From Parachlorella kessleri (Eukaryota; Chlorophyta; Trebouxiophyceae; Chlorellales; Chlorellaceae), in assembly GCA_001598975.1 (NCBI GenBank), contig BBXU01000128.1, positions 1 to 17,110 of the forward strand: DNA of 17,110 nucleotides. Reading direction: 5' to 3'. The position numbers and the translations under genes are program-made. The notes under the pieces were generated by a model. It was not told the origin of the DNA. It ran no database searches and saw only the letters and a list, made by a program, of their open reading frames with translations. Position 1 is the stretch's first letter, and each line of letters starts with the position of its first letter. Of this stretch, positions 8,056 through 17,110 are shown one piece after another.

Positions 8056-11000
8056 ATGGCGGCAGCAGTGGCCCAGCAACCCTTGACTGCACCTGTCACA
8101 CGCTACCAGGGCGTGGACAAGCAGTCCTCGGGCTACAAGCTGCTGGCAGCCATGGGGTGGCAGGAGGGCGAGGGCCTGGGTGCCGAGCGGCAGGGCATCA
8201 AGGAGCACATCAAAGTGAAGAAGAAGTTTGAGAACTGGGGCGTGGGCGCGGTGAGCTGGTCAGGCACTTGCTTGTTCTTGTGTAGCTGTGCAGGTCCTTT
8301 GGTATTTGTGTAGCCATACCCTGCTCATATGCCTACATGCCTTCAGCAGGGCATCAAGCAACTATTTGGTTGCGAGTGCAGGTTGAAGCTGCCCACAAGG
8401 CCCGCGACTGGACCACAGGCATGCTGGACTTCCACCGTGTGCTAAGCACGCTGAGCGAGATAACCTCACAGCACGCCCGCAGCAGCGGCTACGAGAGCAG
8501 CAGCGAGTCGGAGGATGAGGGCCGGAGGAGCGATGCCTCTAATGGCAAAGCACACCAAGCTCTAAGTGCAGTAGTAGTCGCTGGGCCTGGTGGGGTAGCT
8601 GGTGCTGCTGATGGCAGCAAAAAGCGCAAGAAGTCCAAGAAGGCTGTTGGGCCGGAAGTGGACGACGCACAGGTAGCTGCTGTGGCAGCTGAAGCGGCTG
8701 CTGGAGAGGCAGGAAAGGCCAGCAGCAAAGGGAAAAGGAAAGCTGCAGGCAAGGAGAAGTCTAGGGAGGCGTCGACAGCAGCATCAGGCAGCGAAGGGGC
8801 CAAGAAGCGCCAGAAGCACCCAGACAAGGCGCCCAAGGCAGGCCCCAGCAGCAGCGGAAGCAGCGACAGCGAGAGCGGCAGCAACGCCGAGACCAGCGAT
8901 AGTGATGTCGATGGCGGCAGCGAGCCGGCCCCTCCAGCGCAGCAGCAGCAGCAACAGCCGCAGCCGCAGCCCAAGCGGGTCAAGTTTGCGACGCATGTGG
9001 GGCGCTTCAAGCGCCGGGAAGCAGCAAAGATGGTGAAGAACTACTCTACTACAGACCTGGCAGCAATCCTGGGCGGGCCTGGTGGCTCTGCGGCAGCAGC
9101 AGGAGCTGTGGACCCTATGTTGGACATGGTGGGTTGCGGCATGCCGGGTTAGAGCCATTGCTGCACTGCTTTTGTGTGTTGCAGAGGGCAGATGGGCCTG
9201 CCTGGACAGGCAGTGTTTCAGTGGTTGTCGGATTGTAAGTTTGAATACAGCGGTTTATGGCACGACTGCTTTTCAACTCTGTGGTGTGTGAGACTGTCCA
9301 GCAGTTGTGCTTGTTAGTTTGGTATCTAGGTGCGGCATGCAGCTGATGGTTCAAATTGAAGATGTAGTACTGCTTTGAAGAGATTTTTTTTACGGTGTGG
9401 CCTGGCAAAGCTCTGACAACTCTCCCCAGCATGGGGTAGGCCTTCCTTTGGGCAACTTCTTGCAAGGTTTTTGCTAGGCTGACTGGCATGGGGTGCTGCC
9501 AACTGGCTTGTCAAGTAATGCCCTCGCTACTGCAGGTGTTCCCCGCAGTGGAGATTCGCGCCGAGCGGCCAGTAGGGTCTAGCGATAGCAGTGGCGATGA
9601 GGGGGCCGGGGCGCCTGTGCGAGGCGGCGGGGCAGCAGCAGCCAGCGCCCCTGACCAGGACATGGGCCAGGACGGCAGCAGCGGTGAGGGGGGGCGGTCT
9701 CTGTTGCAGAAGTGCTGCCGGGATGCTTGCAGGGCGGTGAATATGCATACAGACTAGTTGCTAGATATAGCAAGCATGAGCGTAAGCGCCCGGGGTGCCT
9801 GGGTGGACTGAGAGGCCATGGGAGTCTTGAGTGACACTGTGGTTTCCAGACGACGGCAACTAGGCAATTTGCACTGTGTCCCTTGCTCGTACCACAAGCA
9901 GCTGGCTGACCTGCGCTGGCTGCCATGGACCACTGGCAGGTGGCTGCAGCCAGTGATGTATGGTTGTAGCGCAGCCAATCATAATGTCTCAAGCTAAGCC
10001 TGCCATGCTCACGCTGGTGTAGCACGCACGGAGCGCACAGCGGTCACGGTGCCTGAGGATGATGGCAAGTGGTGGGCAGGCTACTTTGGGCGCGCGGCGC
10101 GCACGCCAGGCGCGGGCGCCGGCCCCTCTGGCCAGCCCACTATCCTCGTCCACGGCTTCCGGGAGGAGGACCAGGAAAACTTGTACAACATTGCGCAGGT
10201 CAGCTTGTGTAGTGGGTCTACTGGGGCTGCCCAGTCCCGCTCGTGGGAGGCTGACAGCTGTTGCCTGGGATGGGTTTATTGTGTTGGTAAGGGGGGTGCT
10301 GACGAGGCTTACCACGGAGAGGCAGGGGAGGGGGCGATAGAGAAAAATGATGCCTCTGATAAGTGCTGCTTGCAACTGCCTCTGGTGGTGCCACCTACTG
10401 TGCCCCGGTGGGTGGCCTCGTTCATGCAGCGTGGGGCGTGCCTGGGCTTCAGCCTGTAACCGCGCTCAAGTCCGCCTGCTGTGCTTGGTGGTTGGCAGGG
10501 CGGCAAGACGCAAGGCCGGGTGGGGCTGGGCCGTTCCAGCATGCCGAAGAAGGTTGCCGGCACACGGTGGGCTGGAAAGAAGACCAGGCTTGGGAGTGAC
10601 AGCGAGGACGAGTCAGAGGGCGACCGCGAGCAGCGGCAGCAGCAGCAACAGCAAGCAGCGCCTGAGGGTGCTGTTGAAGGTGGCAAGCCATGGCCGGGGG
10701 AGATCCACCTGGGCAGCGGGGTGGTGATTGTGATCCCGCCCTCCAAGCGGGAGCAGCTGGAGCCGCTGCTGCTGCAGCAGGGTGCTCAGCCAGGCGGCCA
10801 GCAGGGGCAGCAGCCACAGCAGCAGCAGCAGCAGCAGCGAGTGGCCGGACCTGGCAAGGGTGGCAAGCAGCGGAAAGGCAGCAAACAGCAGCAGCAGCAA
10901 CAGCAGCAAGAGGAGGCCAGCCCTGATGGTGCTGACGGCAGCGAGGCTCTGTCGGGCCTCAAATGGCGCAAGCTGGTGCTGGCTCAACTGAAGGCCTCTG

Positions 11001-11158
11001 GCAAGTCCAAGCTCAGCATCGCCAAGCTGAGCCGGGCGATTGTGAAGGCCCGGGGGTTGGGCAAAGCAGCTCGCAGTCAGGTGGAGCGGCTGGTAGCGGA
11101 GGCAGCAGGGTCTAGCTCCAAGCTGAGCATCAAGGAAGGAGTGGTGCGGTTGGCTTAA
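8056..11158 (+). CDS. PINX1: PINX1-like nucleolar G-patch protein with LYAR-type C-terminal domain
   Basis: Exons 8056-8250, 8382-9128, 9536-9683, 10023-10198 and 10499-11158 join in phase to give 641 aa. Residues about 20-65 are a G-patch (YKLLAAMGWQEGEGLG, GIKEHIKVKKK), which in this family recruits and stimulates a DEAH helicase in ribosome biogenesis. A PINX1-type segment follows (DWTTGMLDFHRVLSTL), then a Lys/Ser/Glu-rich disordered region, then KRVKFATHVGRFKRRE and NYSTTDLAAILG at about 262-300. Exon 4 has DDGKWWAGYFG and FREEDQENLYNIAQ, and exon 5 opens with GRVGLGRSSMPKKVAGTRW. These blocks match plant PINX1 homologues in order. Residues about 575-641 (LKWRKLVLAQLK to KLSIKEGVVRLA) resemble the winged helix at the end of LYAR. 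At 641 aa it is longer than plant homologues because of low-complexity and poly-Gln inserts. The exon 4 acceptor could also be about 14 nt further on. Confidence 0.9.
8939..8972 (+). repeat. CAG/CAA repeat coding for poly-Gln in PINX1 exon 2
   Basis: A run of CAG and CAA codons encodes six Gln followed by a Gln-Pro alternation, inside the disordered middle of the PINX1-like protein. The mixed codons suggest a tract that is old or stabilised against slippage. Confidence 0.8.
10631..10660 (+). repeat. CAG/CAA repeat, first poly-Gln tract of PINX1 exon 5
   Basis: Codons for Gln, Arg, then six Gln followed by Ala, just after an acidic Ser/Asp/Glu stretch. Confidence 0.75.
10807..10839 (+). repeat. 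CAG repeat, second poly-Gln tract of PINX1 exon 5
   Basis: A nearly pure CAG run encodes Gln-Gln-Pro followed by seven Gln, in the linker before the C-terminal winged helix. As a pure repeat it is the tract most likely to vary in length. Confidence 0.8.
10882..10911 (+). repeat. CAG/CAA repeat, third poly-Gln tract of PINX1 exon 5
   Basis: Eight Gln codons, mostly CAG with CAA interruptions, followed by two Glu, directly before the C-terminal domain. Confidence 0.8.
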
Positions 11159-11867
11159 GGCCAGGGTTCAAGCCTGATGCATGTCTTGTGGCTTGCCTCA
11201 GCCTGGTCTGAGATGTGCCCGAGAAACGGTTGGACGTGAGGCATGGCCTGTATCCAGGCTCAAGTGCTTGCCCCTTTGTTGTTTCGTTGGAAGTAGTCTG
11301 CGGAGCTGATTATTGTTTCCTTCCTTGAAGTCTTGCCCCCGCAAGGCGTGTCCTTGATTGAAGTCGAGCCCCCGCAGTGCATCTGTTATAGGACTGTCAG
11401 TATTGGGGCTTGAAACCCACCTGCGGGTAATGCACGGAGCTCATCCTGTTTTCCAACACTTTTATGTTATGTTTAGTTACAAAGACACACAGAGTCTCTC
11501 AATGCAATTGTTGGGTAGGCTGCATTCAGGGAAAGTCCTCCTGTACAACTGTTTTGCGTGCAGCAGTGAAGCGTTGCAAAGCATGCCTAGGATACTTTTA
11601 CGCTGGTGTTCCATATGGAAGCCCACTTCACCAGCCTGTCCGAGTAGCTGACCATGAGGGATGGCTCCTGGATTGGCCAGGACCGCTCCGATGGAACTGC
11701 CACCAAACTGGGCCAGCATGGTGGAATCCAAGCCAGAAGAAAGCAGGAAGATATCGAGCGAGCGCGACAATCAGCATGCCACCATATAGCATGGATAGCT
11801 GCCCCATCCTACTCTACTGCCACAAACCGATCAATAAGGTAGAGCTTACGGACTGAACTGTGGCAGC
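11159..11867. other. Intergenic: PINX1 3' UTR and mutarotase promoter
   Basis: These 709 bases lie between two plus-strand genes. I find no plus-strand TGTAA for the PINX1 transcript. On the minus strand an open frame of 97 codons (11477-11770) ends in a TAA that overlaps TGTAA. It contains STMLAQFGGSSIGAVLANPG and has no known relative I recognise. A small minus-strand gene diverging from the mutarotase is possible but unproven. Confidence 0.35.
11325..11380 (+). repeat. Imperfect direct repeat in the PINX1 3' flank
   Basis: TTGAAGTC followed closely by GCCCCCGCA occurs twice with a period of 33 bases (starting at 11325 and 11358). It is a short degenerate duplication with no evident function. 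Confidence 0.5.
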
Positions 11868-14766
11868 ATGTCGATCAACCTCACGGCAGCCTCCAGAGGC
11901 ACTCCCTGCCTTGCGGCACGGCGTGAAGGGACCAGATCTTCCGTAAGGTAGGAAGACTGTTGTGCTGCTATCGGATCGCTCAGACCCTGACACAATTGTG
12001 TGGGCGCCTCACCTCTGGGGCATGCACCGGCTGCAGGCTCCCCTTTGTTCCTCGGCACCAGGTCCGGCCTCACCCTGCCAGCCGAGCAGTTAGGGTGGCT
12101 GCCACAGCCGCAGTTGCCGACGTGCAGGAGCTAAACACTAAGTTTGGTGGGTATGCTCACTTGGGCGATTTGCTCTGTGCGCCGCCCGGCCAGCTCCGCC
12201 TGCTAAGTGCCCACGACAGCTGCTGTAGGGCTCTCTACTGCGCTCAGAAGGAACGTCTGAAATTGCGGCCACTTGTCCGCCCCTGCTGGGTGCAGGCAAG
12301 CCTGGGGCGGTTGAGCTCAAGGAGGGGCGGGGCGGACTGCCGACTGTGGCTCTGAAGCATCCTGACGGATCCTCCGCCGAGGCAAGACACTATCAGTTAT
12401 TTGCGAAAAAGTTACCATAGGAAGGTGCTATGCTTTCCAGCTTGGCAACACAACCAGCGGCTGGGATACTTGCCTTGGGTGATGGTTGTGTCTCCCCCCC
12501 CCATTTAGTTCTGAGCTCCAGCCCCCCACCCCAGCTTCATGCAAGCTCCGTTCGTTTGCGGCAAGCTGACATCTCAACAGGTTGCTCAGCCTCCAACCCC
12601 CCACCCATCCGCTATACTCACGCGCACACACTATTTGATGGTCTTCGATGGTCTTTGTAGGTCACTCTGTTTGGCGGTTGCGTGACCAGCTGGAAAACCT
12701 CTGGCGGCACCGAGATCCTCTACATCAGACCCGATGCCGTGTTTGACAAGTCCAAGCCCATCTCCGGCGGCATCCCCCACTGCTTCCCCCAGGTAGGCGG
12801 CCCAGCCGGGCTCCAAATCCATGCATTGCTCCCTTAAGGTAGGCCTGCTGCCTGGCATCCCTGCCTGCTGCGGCGTTCCTGGTTGCCTGCTTGTGATGTG
12901 TGGCAGATCCCAACTGCACAGCTACAGCAGTGCTGCTTGGCGGCATCCCTCCCTCTCGAACGAGCTGAGCCGCCCCATCACCCATCATCAGGCCTGCAAC
13001 AGGCTCCACTAAGGGTTGCAGCGCTACTGCTTTGCAGCACCCAACACCCCTCCCTCGCTCCCGGCTGAGCTGCACCCGTGTCCTCCTCTCGCCCATGCAC
13101 GCAGTTTGGGCCGGGGCCCATCCAGCTGCACGGCTTTGCCCGCAACCTGGACTGGGAGCTGGTGGGGGCTTCCGGGGATGGGAAGCCGCAGGTGCAGCTA
13201 CAGCTGACTGACAGCGACAAGACCCGGAGCATGTGGTGAGTCAGGCTCATCCCAGTGTAGCTAGCGCGGCGTAACACGTACCCGCTGCGTGGGGTGCATC
13301 AAGGTATATCTTGTCTGTGAGGAAAAACGCTGCGCTGGCCTACACAGAAGGTACAGCACAGGCAGGTCACGCCACCCCACGCCACGTCACAGGCTTCAGA
13401 ACCACATCACCCACGTCAGACCCCCATGTCACCAGGAGGGTCAGGTGCTCGACCAGCGCCCAATTCGCGTTCTCAGCACAGCGCTGGCCACCCCTGCACT
13501 TGATCCCGCCTGCAGGCCCCATGCGTTCAAGGCCGTGTACACGGTGACCCTGGAGGGGGACCAGCTGCTGACGGAGCTGCAGGTCCACAACACCTGCAAG
13601 CAGGCCTTTGAGTTCACCGCCTCCCTGCACTCCTACTTTGGGGTGGAGGACATCGAGACGACAGCGGTGCAGGGCCTCAAGGGGCTGGAGTACCTGGACA
13701 GGGTGCGCTTTTCCTGATTTGGGCTAGAGAATTTATTCTTGAGCTCGGGTTGGGTTTTGGGGTTCGTCCACTACCGATGACCACGTATTTACTGTCTGTG
13801 GGCAGGCTTGAGTGACGACGGATACCCTGTTGCAAGGAACTTGGTAGGCCCGCTGCTGAGCCAGGTCCACCGGGTGTGCTGGGGTGCCCTGAAGCTGTCC
13901 GGCTGGTGCATTCCAGGTGGCTGATGCCAAGCACCCCACCCTGCACAAGGAGCTACGGGAGCTGGTCACGCTCTCAGGCCCCGTCGATGCAGTGTACCGG
14001 GGGGCCAAGCGTCCCGTGAGGCTGGACAACGGCAAGGGTACGTGTGCCGCACAGCCTGCCAGCAGTGCATTGAAAATTTGTGCTGCCAGCTGACCCTTGC
14101 CTAGTGACATTAAGCACCTGGTGCAGCCCCAGAGCCAGCCTGGCTCCGTTTGCACTCGTTTTAGCGCTCAAGGGGCATTGGTGATGTGCTGCTGCACTTT
14201 GAGACGGATATGTCTACCCATAGCAGCCAGCAAGTAGTAAATGAGTAGAAGAGGAGTAGTACAGAGTCTCCCGTTGCTAGCGAAGCCCTTGCTGGTGTCT
14301 GCGCAGGCACCGTCACCCTAACCAGCACGAACTGGCCTGATGTGGTGGTGTGGACACCCTGGACGGCGATGCAGGCGTGCTACAAGGTGCGTGCTGCGTG
14401 TCCACCACCATTGACTTCCTCAGTCCTAACTCAACTTTCCCTATCTATAGGACATCTTTGCGCTGAACATGGGAGACGCCTAGCATGGAGGTCCGGGTTG
14501 AGCCCTCCCTCCCATGCCTTACCGCCTGGAGGACTTGCAGGACTTTCTGTGCGTCTCTGCATGAGCTTGTGTGGTTTCCTGATGGAAGCTTGTGTGCGTT
14601 CCTGCAGGAGTTTGTGTGTGTGGAGAACGCCCAGTTCGGCTCGGTGGAGCTGGCGCCGGGCGAGTCGTGGACCGCCAAGACGGCCTTTGGGTTTGCGGAG
14701 GACCCGCTGGAGAAGTTCTGCGGGGAGAACCCTGAGGACCCGCAGTGCATCGTGTACGACAACTGA
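11868..14766 (+). CDS. Glucose-6-phosphate 1-epimerase (hexose-6-phosphate mutarotase), plastid targeted
   Basis: Nine exons: 11868-11947, 12037-12146, 12296-12381, 12661-12792, 13105-13235, 13516-13702, 13917-14037, 14307-14386, 14608-14766. They join in phase to 361 aa. The enzyme interconverts the alpha and beta anomers of hexose 6-phosphates. Residues 1 to about 50 (MSINLTAASRGTPCLAARRE and on) form a Ser/Arg/Ala-rich plastid leader ending near VRVAATAAVA. The galactose-mutarotase-like fold shows VTLFGGCVTSW, SGGIPHCFPQFGPGP, LHGFARN (His145), ASLHSYFG (His218), VVVWTPW and FVCVENAQF (Glu315). By comparison with yeast YMR099C, His218 and Glu315 should be the catalytic pair. Length fits the plant family with leader. 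Intron 3 has a GC donor. It is in tandem behind PINX1 and converges with RPAC2. Confidence 0.93.
12382..12660 (+). other. GC-AG intron in the mutarotase gene
   Basis: The exon must end at Glu92 (HPDGSSAE) to join VTLFGGCVTSW in phase 0. The donor there is CCGAG/GCAAGA and the acceptor TTTGTAG/GTC. No GT donor in the right phase lies before the frame closes at the TAG at 12418. AG/GCAAG is the known consensus of GC-AG introns. Confidence 0.75.
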
Positions 14767-15244
14767 TGCTGGGGAGATGGGGGAAGGGAGGGCGGCTACT
14801 TGGTGCTTCGTACGCATGGCTTGGTTCCTCCGAGAGTGGCTTGTAACAGAAGGTTCAGCAGCAGTGCAATGGCGGCGTGGGCAGAGCACTCTCGGGTGAG
14901 CAGGGCCGGGGGACTCCTTGTAAGGGATAAGGCTGCTCAGAATGTCAGTTTGATTGGCGGACCTCTGTTGGGTGCGGTTTAGCCAACCTCAGCGAATGAC
15001 TGAGAACATGGACGGCATTTCCCTTTGGCCTATCCAGAGCCGCCCTCACTTCAAGTTCGTAATCCCGGTTGATAGTTCACGCAGGATGTGGATAATGACC
15101 GCAGTGTACATGGTGTGACGGTTCAATTCAAAAGTATCGTGATGAAACAAGATGTAAAGAATCCCTCCCACTACCTGTGGTGTTGCCCAGACATATGAAG
15201 AACTGGAGACTACTGCAAAATCTGACATTGCCAACATGGCATGG
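14767..15244. other. Convergent 3' UTR region of mutarotase and RPAC2
   Basis: These 478 bases separate two convergent stop codons. Plus-strand TGTAA occurs at 14842-14846, 14919-14923 and 15153-15157. I see no TGTAA for the minus-strand RPAC2 transcript. A minus-strand open frame at 15046-15276 lies within the RPAC2 3' side and looks like chance. Confidence 0.6.
14919..14923 (+). terminator. Candidate poly(A) signal TGTAA of the mutarotase gene
   Basis: TGTAA about 153 nt after the stop codon; an earlier copy at 14842-14846, 76 nt after the stop, is an alternative. Confidence 0.5.
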
Positions 15245-16788
15245 TTATCGTGTGGGACCATGAGCTTCTCCTTCATCCTGCCCCTGCTCTGCCTGAAATC
15301 GCTCCAATGCTTCTGTCATCGAGGTCTGCAGACAGACAAAACATCACCCTAACATCTTGGGCATAACCATCCGCACAACAGCCATATCAAGGAACACTTC
15401 AACTGGTTCACGAGCACTGCTGGCACCTAAGCCATCCCTAGCACACAGACCTGATCCCCCCAGGTACGAGTCATACCATCATCAACCTCACTATCTGCCA
15501 CCATTGACACCTATCATTTATCGGCAAGGTTCATGGCCAAATTGGGCAGCCAGCCTAGCTTGCCAGCATTGCATTGCACTGGAGTCTTTGCACACAAGAC
15601 TGTGGCAGCAGACGCAAACTGCGCACCTGCACGTGTGCAAGCATCTCTTTTGTCATCTGCAACGCCTCAGCAACAGCCTGCTCGCCGCTAATTAGCCCTG
15701 AAAGGAGAAAACAGGCCTGTCTTTGCTTCCCGCCCGGACACCTCACCATTGCTCTGGACGCCATCACGTCATCATGACACAGCAAAAACTTCCACCAACT
15801 AAACCATCCAAGGAACCCTGTTTTCAAACAGGACACTCCACACACCGCAGCTCGCATGCAATGCCACTCTCGACAAATCATTGCTTAGGCCTTTACCCCT
15901 TGCATGGGCAAGACAAGTTGCTCCACAGCTTGCCAAGAGATGTGATATACAAACTCGCAAGCTTAGCTTGGGGAGACACCTACGTGCTCAGCATTCAGGC
16001 AAGCGCAGAGCATACTTTGCATCAGATCCAGTACGTTCACAGGTACCTATTCTCTGTGCCACTGCTCCCACCTGACGTTTGACACCGCAACAGTATTTCT
16101 GTCTTGCTGGGATGCTCTTGAGAATAGGAAGCCAGCTCCACATGCGGACTGCAGCGGTAGAGGAGCTGGTCAGCCACAATACAATTCCTCACTTCCAGTC
16201 ACTCTGGAGCACCGAGAGGCTTGGTAGGAGGCAACCGGTGACGCTGTTGAACAGCATGGCTGCTGAAGTACAGATAGCCTGAGGGAGGCCCCAGGACAAA
16301 GTGGGCACACTGGTTGAGACTCACTGTGCCCACATGACATCCCGCAGGACGTTGCCAAGGGTGTGTGCTGCAGCAAGTGACAGGTGAGGTCTCAGGTTGA
16401 ATTGAGAGGGCCGGCAACCGACCAAGGCACCGGTAGGGGTGCAGACAAGAACAAGAGCCTGAGGCCAGGAGTTATGGAACTTACTCTCTCCTTCGATTTC
16501 AAGGGCCAAGCTTTTGTCAACCGTGGGGTCGTACTCTGCAAGTTCAGGGACATGCACGTCATACGAATGCCTTGCTCTCTGCGGGAGAAGGCTCTTGTAA
16601 GACGCTAGAGCATACCTGTCAAGTCCATCGCTATTGACTTCTGCCGCCTAGCTCTTCAGCACTAGCATGGGGCGAGAGAACCCCACGAGTAGATTGGGCA
16701 ATCAAGAGAGCGCGGATTCCCTTCATACGTTCAATGTCAACACGCAACTTACCGCTGAGCCAGCCAGCCTCTGCAAGGGGCGATGCAT
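15245..16788 (-). CDS. RPAC2: RPAC2, RPB11-like subunit of RNA polymerases I and III (AC19)
   Basis: Exons in minus-strand order: 16788-16753, 16647-16485, 16367-16325, 16148-16072, 15697-15627, 15325-15245, all GT-AG and in phase, giving 156 aa. RPAC2 pairs with RPAC1 (AC40) to form the alpha-like assembly platform shared by the polymerases that make rRNA, tRNA and 5S RNA in the nucleus. The core is clear: LALEIEGETHTLGNVLRD (residues 57-75, the signature of this subunit), PHVELASYSQEHPSKTEILL (82-101), LRCQTSG and then the helix ISGEQAVAEALQMTKEMLAH. The last exon adds ALERFQAEQGQDEGEAHG, an acidic tail. The N-terminal extension of about 55 residues, including exon 1, is less certain. No in-frame ATG exists in exon 2, so an upstream exon is required, and ATG at 16786-16788 supplies it in phase. 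Confidence 0.88.
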
Positions 16789-17110
16789 GGGCACAGGGCG
16801 CAGCCGCCAAGAAGAGCTGGCCAACAGAATGGCCCAACAGGTTTTGATCTAATCAAGGGTTGCTGATGCACGTCACCTTATTAGCATGGGTGGCAGGTAG
16901 CGCGAACAGGGAGTAGAGCTGGGCTGGACTGGACTGACAGGGCTGGATGCAGAACGAGCCGCAGCCTAGGGGCTGCTGTGGGGACCACCGACGCTCCCTA
17001 GGAGTCTAGCTGTGCCCCCTAGGAGTCCTTAAACGGTGGCAGGCATTGCAAACGGCGGGTCTCCTGAGCAGGTTTTCTTTTGGGTGGTGTATGTGTGTGG
17101 TGGGGGGGGG
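16789..17110. promoter_or_regulatory. Upstream region of RPAC2
   Basis: No coding exon is supportable here. It should hold the RPAC2 5' UTR and promoter, and perhaps part of a gene beyond the right edge. It contains a spaced direct repeat (16996-17027) and ends in a G-rich run. Confidence 0.45.
16996..17027 (+). repeat. Direct repeat CCCTAGGAGTC, two copies 21 nt apart
   Basis: CCCTAGGAGTC occurs at 16996-17006 and 17017-17027. The 21-base period equals two helical turns, so a paired regulatory site upstream of RPAC2 is conceivable, but chance is not excluded. Confidence 0.6.

Noticed and set aside
8489..9010. Minus-strand open frame of 173 codons rich in Leu, Ser, Ala and Cys
   Set aside because: It is the antisense of the low-complexity Lys/Ser/Gln region of PINX1 exon 2; its composition simply mirrors that repeat-rich coding strand.
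10613..10987. Minus-strand frame with long poly-Leu runs that looks like a membrane protein
   Set aside because: Poly-Leu arises from reading CAG repeats in antisense; it lies wholly inside PINX1 exon 5.
14342..14899. Plus-strand frame of 185 codons across the last mutarotase exons
   Set aside because: It uses the wrong frame of the final exon, where the mutarotase frame carries the catalytic-region motif FVCVENAQF and stops at 14766.
15046..15276. Minus-strand frame with a moderately hydrophobic sequence just after the RPAC2 stop
   Set aside because: It overlaps the end of RPAC2 in another frame and lies in the expected 3' UTR; no splice acceptor or independent start supports it.
1..17110. 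Prokaryotic defence system, CRISPR array, integron or mobile element
   Set aside because: The whole window is explained by intron-rich eukaryotic genes; no repeat-spacer pattern, transposase, integrase or terminal inverted repeats were seen on reading.

Overview
This window is nuclear DNA of a eukaryote, most likely a green alga. The GC content looks moderate rather than extreme, which fits a trebouxiophyte such as a Coccomyxa or Chlorella relative better than Chlamydomonas; this is inference. Genes are split into many short exons with GTGAGT, GTGCGT or GTAAGC-type donors and pyrimidine-tract plus CAG acceptors. The algal poly(A) signal UGUAA (TGTAA) follows several stop codons. Several proteins begin with transit-peptide-like leaders. 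I saw no rRNA, tRNA, mobile element, CRISPR array or bacterial operon.

Seven genes can be rebuilt, six of them with a mutually consistent reading frame across every splice junction. From left to right: (1) minus, 478-2134, HAD-superfamily phosphatase of the YihX-like type, probably organelle targeted; (2) plus, 2261-2855, a small basic protein with a possible homeodomain-like helix-turn-helix, the least certain model; (3) minus, 3354-5732, a predicted plastid membrane protein with a coiled coil; (4) minus, 5904-7531, a signal-peptide-bearing single-pass membrane protein of unknown function; (5) plus, 8056-11158, a PINX1-like nucleolar G-patch protein with a LYAR-type C-terminal winged helix; (6) plus, 11868-14766, a plastid-targeted glucose-6-phosphate 1-epimerase (hexose-phosphate mutarotase); (7) minus, 15245-16788, RPAC2, the small RPB11-like subunit shared by RNA polymerases I and III.

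The layout is compact. Genes 1 and 2 diverge from 126 bp. Genes 2 and 3 converge, with poly(A) signals that cross each other. Genes 4 and 3 are in tandem with 171 bp between stop and start. Genes 4 and 5 diverge from 524 bp, genes 5 and 6 are in tandem across 709 bp, and genes 6 and 7 converge.

There is no sign of a shared pathway across the block. Two genes act on sugar phosphates or are likely to (1 and 6), and two serve ribosome production (5 and 7). I did not find a convincing new biological system. The points most worth a second look are a GC-AG intron in the mutarotase, three consecutive stop-free introns of length 3n in gene 4, the two unnamed membrane proteins, and the transcript overlaps.
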